From: Epiperipatus broadwayi
Lineage: Eukaryota; Onychophora; Udeonychophora; Euonychophora; Peripatidae
DNA length: 64,000 nt
Direction of reading: 5' to 3'
Assembly: GCA_028023455.1 (NCBI GenBank)
Contig: JAQFVV010000056.1
Location: 1,550,001-1,614,000, forward strand
Shown here: positions 56,988-64,000 of the stretch, piece after piece
Numbering within the stretch: position 1 is the first letter of the stretch
Layout of the letters: each line of letters opens with the position of its first letter
Translations under genes and position numbers: made by a program
The notes under the pieces: generated by a model
The model's input: the letters and a program-made list of their open reading frames with translations, nothing else
What the model was told of the DNA's origin: nothing
Database searches by the model: none

Positions 56988-59966
56988 ATATATATATATA
57001 TAGCTAAATACTAAAGTATAAGCAAAGAGAAGTCCTTAAAATCATACTACCTGACAATGTCATTTTTTTCTTCACTGAGCTGTTGAAGAAGCCTTTGCTC
57101 TATAATGGACTATTTGAGGCTGTTTTATTTTATATATATATTGATATCTATGTAACTGTATTGTAATGATATATATATAATTTGAAGTAAACTTTTAATT
57201 TTCTATATAATTGTAGACTGATAAATCAGTTCTGCATATTAGTTACTAAAACTAATTTTGCTATGACATTCTTATATCCAACTCTATTGATTAGTAAAGC
57301 TTCACTGGAATTCATCAGCCAGTTTTAAACTTGGAAAAATTGCTCTCCATTTTCATTTATTACTATTTTCTTTATGACATAAAGCCAAGAATGAGATTGA
57401 TTTTATTAAATTAATTTGGTAATCCTATTAAATAATGGTCTGAGTTTCAGTTAGAAAATGTATAATTTGAGCTGCTTTACTGCTAAGAATCTACTGTCAT
57501 TTTAATGTCATTTGATTTAATTAAATTTCCCCATCCAAGATAACTTATATATCAGGCAAGGTTGGTGATTCGTAATTAAAAAATATTGAAAATTAAGTTG
57601 TTATTAAGTTTATTGTGACTATGAATTGTTTGGCATTTTCTTAATAAAGGAAATAACATTTTAGATCGTATTTTTTTTTATTATTATTTAAATAAAATGC
57701 TTATTCTACACATTTATACTTATAATATTTTTTTTATTTATCTGTTTAATTTTTTTCTCTGACGGTTTATATATACATATAATGTATGGTATTTAAGGCT
57801 TCCCTTTAGAATTTTAGATCAACAACCGCAGCTAGAGTTTGATATTGCTTAATGTCACACACACATACCAACAAGTTTAAATGTAACATTACATTTTTAG
57901 AACTACAGCATAAAAATTAAGGAGTAACAATGACGACAGATGTTTGACATTGTTTGGCCCCATCCTTTCACATAATTAGTTTTAACTAGCACTTCATTTT
58001 CAGAACTTTAAAACTAAGATTATTTTTATGGCAAGAGGCTTATCATAAAAATAACTAAGCTCTTGCCTCCTTGATATGTGATTGTGTAAGTTAATAAAGA
58101 TTTTTTTTTTTTTTTTAAAGTCCGATATATTTAAAATATATGTTGAAATAGGAAACGAATCGATATTTAAAGTATAATTTGGTACCATCAAGATGATATT
58201 GAATTCTGATATAGCATTTTTTTTTCAAAATGAATTACTATTGGTTACAATTATATGACGGACTATTCTTTTATTGTTGATAAAATTTGACCCTTTTCGA
58301 AGCCTTATATCCTTTTTTAATGGAGAAAATCTTTTCACAATGTAATCAAAATAAGACATTTTCCCCCTGATAATTATTGTTTCAGTTCAAACGCTGATTC
58401 TGATAAAGTTTTTTTTATTTGTTCATTTTTTTTTTTTGCTATCAAGTCTTTTGCAGTTCCAAGGCACAGAAGTCTTTTCAACCTTCTTTAATTACAAATA
58501 GTTATTTTTATAGAATATCACAGAAATTATGATCTGATGTTATGCGATCACAATTTGTTCCTATATCAAAGCGTCAAAACTTTTTAATTTTGGCATTGTA
58601 TGTCTACCTTTAATTTTTCTGTAGCAATTTTCTTTATGGCTTGATTTTTTTTTTTTTGTTAATAAATGATTTGAGGATTAGAAAATTGCTAATGATTTTT
58701 GTGTTGTAGTCTTTGCCTTCTCCATATTTAGTTCTAATTTTATATTTTCATTTTTGTTCTCTTTCATAATATAGATTTTCAAATGTTTTCCATTTTCAGC
58801 AATAATTGTAACAATCATCAGCATATCTAAGAAGTATTGTTGCATCCTCTGACAATTCTTAATTCACATAGTCCTTTATTAAATCTGGATTCATTCATAA
58901 TTTGAATTTTTATCTTGGTCACAGTCTGTTCTAACAACAGATTTTCTTCCCACACAATGATTGGATTAGAAGTTCTGATATATTCAACTTTCTAACAGTA
59001 TTCTGCAAATTATAAATAATTGGGTAATTAACTGCTTTGCTTGACATAACATTCAAATACCAAATGTGATAGGGTTAGATTTAATCCAAGAATCTTCAGC
59101 TTTTGGGTGTATCACTTTATTATTACTATAAATTAAATAGGGCATTTCAAAAATATATGTTGATCAAGTCAATCAGATGTATTTTCCCAATCCACGAAGC
59201 ACATATTAGTTGTTGTTGTTGTTGTTTTGTATTTTTGATTATGTAACATGTCAACAACAATCACATTTTTTATTAATCTTTTGTTATTGATTTTATATGC
59301 AATATTCTGATTCTGCTAAATGATTTTAACACAAACTTGTTTGCATGAGAGATACTTTGCAATAGTTTGCAATGTCTATCAAGATTTTTTTTTATGTAAG
59401 AATATAAATTCTACCAATCTGTAAACTATTAATTCACTTTCCAAATTAGTTAGTTGATACAAATTGGAGAGCATTTTTATTGAGGTTTTTCTAAAATTTT
59501 CTAATGCAATGAATGTCATTACATTAATTTTGGGATCTTATTTTTGAATGCTAATTTTAAAACTGATTTAATCTCATTTTTTATTATTGTGGGAGTTTTT
59601 TTTTTCAGTAGTTAATTTCATTTGTCAATTAATATGTCTTGACGTTTTGTAATATAATTCTTTCATATGTTTCTTCCATCTTTATTCTATTTTTCATTTT
59701 GACAAAAACATTTAGTTACAAAATGAAGGTGTAACTCAAATGGTTTATGCCAGCTAAGATTTTTTTATTATCTTTGATTAATAAATAGTATTATTCTATA
59801 AAAATTTTAATTATCTTCTGAATGTTGTACCTTTTTTTTAATACTATATATTCCCTCACTTTGTTGATTACTGATTCAGTACATTTCTATCTCAAGTTTT
59901 CAAGCCTCTTTAAATTATAGTTAAAAAAAAGTCTTAATGTGCCCTATATACCTAATAGTACACATA
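56988..59966. other. AT-rich non-coding DNA, nothing recognised
   Basis: T-rich tracts and short AT repeats; no gene or mobile element that I can define. Confidence 0.45.
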
Positions 59967-59968
59967 TA

Positions 59969-61175
59969 CTGTATTCCCCCCAAAATAAGACCTAACCAAA
60001 CATGATTTTTTAGGATGCCAATAATATGAGCCCTACCCCAAATATAAATCCTAGTTAAGATTGTCAGCCATATTGATGACTTTTGTTTGCCCATTGAAAC
60101 ACATGAAGAACATATTGAATTATAAAGTAATGAATGTATGTATAAATAAGAAATATTACTGACATTAATGCTTTAAATAAATGGTAGTATAAATTATATG
60201 GTACTTAACATATTTTACTGTCAAACAATTTTGATAAACATAATTGTATCTGTATACAGAAACAATTTCCTTTCAGTTGAATATTGGACTTGTAATCAAT
60301 TTATTGACTTTATGAATGATTTATACAATTTTTAAAATTTTGTCTACCATAAGCCAGTATATCAGACAAACTGTAATTTCATTTTTGTATTTTTAAATAC
60401 TTACTTAATTTAATACTTAGATTTATAATGCTTGATTTAATTTTACAGTTTCACCATGGTTGCTTTTAAATATTCAAGTTTAAAGAAAAATTAGTTTAAT
60501 TTCTTAAACATTTTTTTTCCTCCTAAAAGACTTTATTACAGAAGTGATTCTAGCAATCAATGTTTAGCTTAAGTTAAATCATCAATCTTTAATTTAAAAA
60601 TTTTTTTAAAAAAGAATACCCAAGCAGGGGTATTACGAATAATTTGAAAAGTTTTTACAGTGTGCACACTTGATAACGGATAGATATAGTTGTGTCATAT
60701 ATGAATCTATGTAATTCAATATGCCATGTGTTATAATGGATGTACTTAATGTGCATGTGTAGAATACAGAAACATTTTCTGAATTTTTGTGCCTGCATTT
60801 TTTTGTTGCTTTTGTGTGGAGAAATCATTCTTAATTATAATTATTTTTGTTACCACCACTGTCTCATATGTCTTCCATTAACATTTGATTTAATGGTAAA
60901 TTTAAATGGAATAATATTTTGATCCCCAGATAAATTGAGTGCAAAATGAAAGAACTATTCCAGTGAGTACAAGAGAGGAATTATGAAGGGCTCCTGGGAT
61001 AAGAATCTTACAGATTTCTGTAAAGAGAAGTATTTGAATAAAGGTACACTTTTGTAATTGAATAAAAATAGATTTTTTTAAATGAAAAAATAAGAAACCC
61101 CCTGACAATGAGCCCTCTATGTCCTTTGGAATAAAAATTAACATAAGACTTGGTCTTATTTTCAGGGAAACACAG
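59969..61175. mobile_element. TA-flanked non-autonomous DNA transposon (CTGTATTCCCCCCAAAATAAG ends)
   Basis: The left end CTGTATTCCCCCCAAAATAA and the complement of the right end (CTGTGTTTCCCTGAAAATAA) are inverted repeats with TA on each side (59967-59968, 61176-61177). Near the left end the motif AAAATAAGACC / AATATGAGCCCTACCCC / AATATAAATCCTAG repeats itself loosely, a hallmark of this type of MITE. No transposase ORF in 1207 bp. TA flanks suggest Tc1/mariner-like, not proven. Confidence 0.65.
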
Positions 61176-61177
61176 TA

Positions 61178-63024
61178 TAAATTTGAAGTATGTTTTAATA
61201 AATTGAATTGTATTGTTTGTCAGTATCTTTTAAATAGCTTGATGTTAATGTTACAAAAACTTGATATTTTAACTTATTATATTTTATTTTAAATTAATAT
61301 TGTACTTAATTCCTTGTGGGATGATAAAAAGAGATAATTAAGAAAATGTGGACCTAATAGAAACAGATCAAGCTTTGAAGTAGATTGAAGAAGAATGTTG
61401 TTCTTAAATATTGTTAATGTTAACAAAAAGAAATTTGGGTATTGTGTTTGCCCTTCTGAAACCATTTTATATAGTTAATATAAATTTGATATTTTTAATA
61501 TATTATAATTATTAGCCTATCTTAGATTTACATAATTATAATGACAATTTAGTTTGTTTCTAATGTTTTAGAATATTTTGTGAATTTCAGACTATTAGCT
61601 AATAAAAATTAATGTCTAAAATTTTATTATACGTATATAATGCATTAGGAGACGTTCATCAACAAGTCCATTTAATCAATCTCCAGAAAAACAAATAATA
61701 GTTTGCTCAAGTTTACAATAGATGGCTCTGGAGTAGAATGAAGATGAATTGCTTCAAATAGATTATAAATGTACAACACAGAATATGTGTTTGTAAATTT
61801 TATGGAAAATGTTAATATGTTTCAAAGTTAATTGAGTATGTCATTAATAGAACAATAAAGTGTTAAAACTAAAAAGAGGTGCGATTTTTACCTAATTAAG
61901 ATACTTTTTTTAAAAAAAATATTCTGATAATTTTTACCTATTTTTCTTTTTTAAATATTTTCCATCCCTTTTTTTTTTTTTTTTTTAAGGAAATAATAAA
62001 TGTTAATTAGTATTTACATATATCAATATATATAATACGATCTTCTGTGCAATATTTTTTCTGCATTTTTAACTTTTATAAAAGAAACAAACCATCATTA
62101 ACTTTAGAAGAAAATTTGTTCTGCAAATTTAGATTATATCCTGTTTATTCAAGTTTGAAAAGAATTGATAAACAATGCTTGATTTTTTCTCTTCATTTAC
62201 TAAAGTATAATTAGAATCATCTTAAATTTATAACTGAAAACAACGTTAAGAAAGTTTTTTTTTTTAAATGCTTATTAAATGATAGAGTGCAAGTGGTTAT
62301 TATAGATTATTAATTTAATAACAGGATAATTTCATATTTTGTATAACATTATATTATTGTATAAAAACGTAATTAAGGAAGTGATTTAATGCTTTAAAAA
62401 AAAAAAAAAACTATTTTCTAAACTTTAATTATTTGGAAAAATAAATTAAAATTTATAAAAAGATTTATTTCAGTTTGTATAATTTTCCATCACTTGAAAG
62501 TTGGAAATTACGGAATAGTAATTATATCCATATATATTTTGAGACGCAGAACGTCTATGTGCTGCTTCTGCATTTAACAAATTAAAAGCATTTCATTGTA
62601 GAGTCATAACTACTATAATTGATTTAGTTTTTATGAGAGAGAATATTTTTTTTGTCCATTTTATTGTATGGAAGTGAGTCATGAATGCTCTACCAATATA
62701 TCATAGAATCCATAGAAAACTTTCATTTAATGTTTCTTTTTGACACAAAATCATAAAACTAAAATATGTCTGTCTTGTTGGATGTGTAAACTGTTGAATC
62801 TTACTATTGCAAATAGGCTTCCTTATTGAATCAGGCATATGAAGTAGAACAATACTAATAAACTTCCTAGATAATTTTTTTTTTTGCAGACTTAATTATG
62901 ATTTTTATGAAAGAGGTGGACTCTTATTCTTCTCTTTTACTTTTTTTGCATATCTTCATATATTATAATACTTCTTTCATATACACTTCAATGCAAACAA
63001 ATTTTCTTTTTATTTTCCTTACAG
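61178..63024. other. AT-rich non-coding DNA, nothing recognised
   Basis: No ORF or repeat boundaries. A T-rich tract ending TTTTCCTTACAG (to 63024) looks like a splice acceptor; the sequence after it is discussed in the rejected list. Confidence 0.4.
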
Positions 63025-63147
63025 TTTCAACTGTCCAGCAGTCTTCATCAGAGCTTATCAAACTTCCTCTGCTTTAAAGCACCCCACATGCACCTCCTCA
63101 ACACAACAAGAGAATAAAGATAAAACCAATTCAAAATCATTGAAAAA

Positions 63148-63275
63148 CCAAGTAGTAGTAGTAATAGCAGTACTGGTAGTAGTAGTAGTAGTAGTAGTAC
63201 ACCATTAGTAGTAGTAGTAGTAGTAGTAGTACTGGTAGTAGTAGTGGTGGTAGTAGTAGTAGTAGTAGTAGTAAA
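63148..63275. repeat. (GTA)n trinucleotide microsatellite
   Basis: Four blocks of GTA/AGT repeats are separated by ATAGCAGTACTG, CACCATTA and TACTGGTA-like interruptions. In frame it could encode Ser or Val runs, but the neighbouring frames are closed. Confidence 0.95.
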
Positions 63276-63703
63276 GGAATTTCAAACCCATTCATCAAAC
63301 CTTAAGGCTCAAATAATCAACTAATGAATGTTAACTCACATTAAGCAACACATGATCACCATCTCATACTAGCTCATAATTGTTTATAAACAAGGCAAAA
63401 CTCTCTCCATACAGTAGAGCCACTCTGTGCCAACAAGAGTAATCAATGGATGCCAGAAGGCTTGTACATAAAATCCCTATCTAATGCCTACTCATCCAAT
63501 ATCCCCATACTAGTTTCTGGCTTGTGATCTTTGTCAGCAAGGAGCCTTGTATCTGAGAGCACTGCACCTAGATCTTAGGATCTAATGCAACCCTCCAGCA
63601 ACCACCTTTTATCTCTACATAACTATAAAACTATATGAGAATGAAATTGAAAACACAAAAATATTTTCAATCTAAGCTCAATAGCTTATATAGTCATATG
63701 GGT

Positions 63704-64000
63704 CTGAACTCAGTTCAGCACCCATACATTTTGGTGTCTTTGGCTCTTTAAAAACCATAGCCACCACTACTCTATTAGGCAGGATTGGTGTTAAACCATT
63801 AAGCATCACATGATTACCATCTCATACTAGCACATAATTGAGAGAGTTTTGCCTTATTTATAAACAATTATGTGCTAGTATGAGATGGTGATCATGTGAT
63901 GCTTAATGGTTTAACACCAATCCTGCCTAATAGGATAATGTTGGCTATGGTTGTTAAAGAGCCAAAGACACCAAAATGTATGGGTGATGAACTGAGTTCA
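63704..64000. repeat. Large palindrome, arms about 137 bp, reaching the window edge
   Basis: The left arm 63704-63840 (TGAACTCAGTTCAGCACCC through GGCAGGATTGGTGTTAAACC) is mirrored by 63865-64000, with a 24-base loop (GAGAGAGTTTTGCC and following). A third copy of the inner part (CATGATCACCATCTCATACT, AAGGCAAAACTCTCT) lies at 63339-63405 in the orientation complementary to 63843-63912. The right arm may continue past the window. Confidence 0.85.

Noticed and set aside
63025-63210. Exon-like sequence after TTTTCCTTACAG with an open frame running into Val/Ser homopolymers
   Set aside because: The acceptor is plausible, but the frame in phase with the 9268 donor closes within 16 codons and shows no EXD3 similarity. 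The longer frame owes its length to the GTA microsatellite.
1-64000. CRISPR array, operons or bacterial promoters
   Set aside because: No regularly spaced short repeats with unique spacers and no dense coding. Splice sites, SINEs and LINE fossils show a eukaryotic nuclear locus.

Overview
The window is strongly AT-rich, non-prokaryotic DNA. It has spliced exons with GT/AG borders and polypyrimidine tracts, tRNA-derived SINEs with target-site duplications, RTE-type LINE, Penelope-like and piggyBac fossils, and many microsatellites and foldback repeats. This points to an invertebrate metazoan with large introns. I cannot tell the phylum from the sequence alone.

Host gene. Only two exons are well supported, both on the + strand (1948-2048 and 9082-9268). 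They join in frame into the Exo II to Exo III part of a DEDDy 3'-5' exonuclease of the EXD3 / mut-7 homolog type. The exon carrying the end of motif III was not found in the remaining 54.7 kb, so most of the window is probably one very long intron filled with repeats.

Layout. 1-9.3 kb: the two exons, a LINE C-terminal zinc-knuckle fossil on the - strand, a degenerate coiled-coil LINE-like ORF, and a small exon-like ORF on the - strand. 10-18 kb: four tRNA-like SINEs and a foldback repeat holding a damaged hammerhead ribozyme. 18.7-19.3 kb: piggyBac transposase fossil. 20.5-21.4 kb: pogo/Tigger-like TA-flanked element, with a second inverted copy at 37.3-38.2 kb. 23-25.5 kb: a tandem hammerhead-ribozyme repeat split by a 1.9-kb TIR transposon. 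26.4 kb: SINE. 28.2-30 kb: LTR-like non-coding element on the - strand. 30.9-34.3 kb: two Penelope-like elements head to head, one interrupted by the same TIR transposon family. 34.3-35.5 kb: RTE LINE fossils. 38-42.3 kb: minisatellite, several foldbacks, two more Penelope-like fragments and another hammerhead-derived palindrome. 45.3 kb: SINE. 47-57 kb: AT microsatellite, a near-perfect 89-bp palindrome, and two related GC-richer non-coding modules starting GTACCGG. 60-61.2 kb: TA-flanked non-autonomous transposon. 63-64 kb: GTA microsatellite and a 137-bp-arm palindrome.

Most notable. Read on the - strand, 25.53 to 22.98 kb is a retrozyme-like dimer once the nested transposon is removed. 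It has a type I hammerhead core with a very short stem III, Pol III A- and B-box-like motifs 3' of the ribozyme, and about 432 nt between the two cleavage sites. Related copies lie at 14.8-15.3 kb and 41.5-41.8 kb. The transposon that splits it has roughly 31-bp TIRs, 6-bp target duplications and a long hairpin at one end only. I cannot assign it to a superfamily. All alignments were done by eye.
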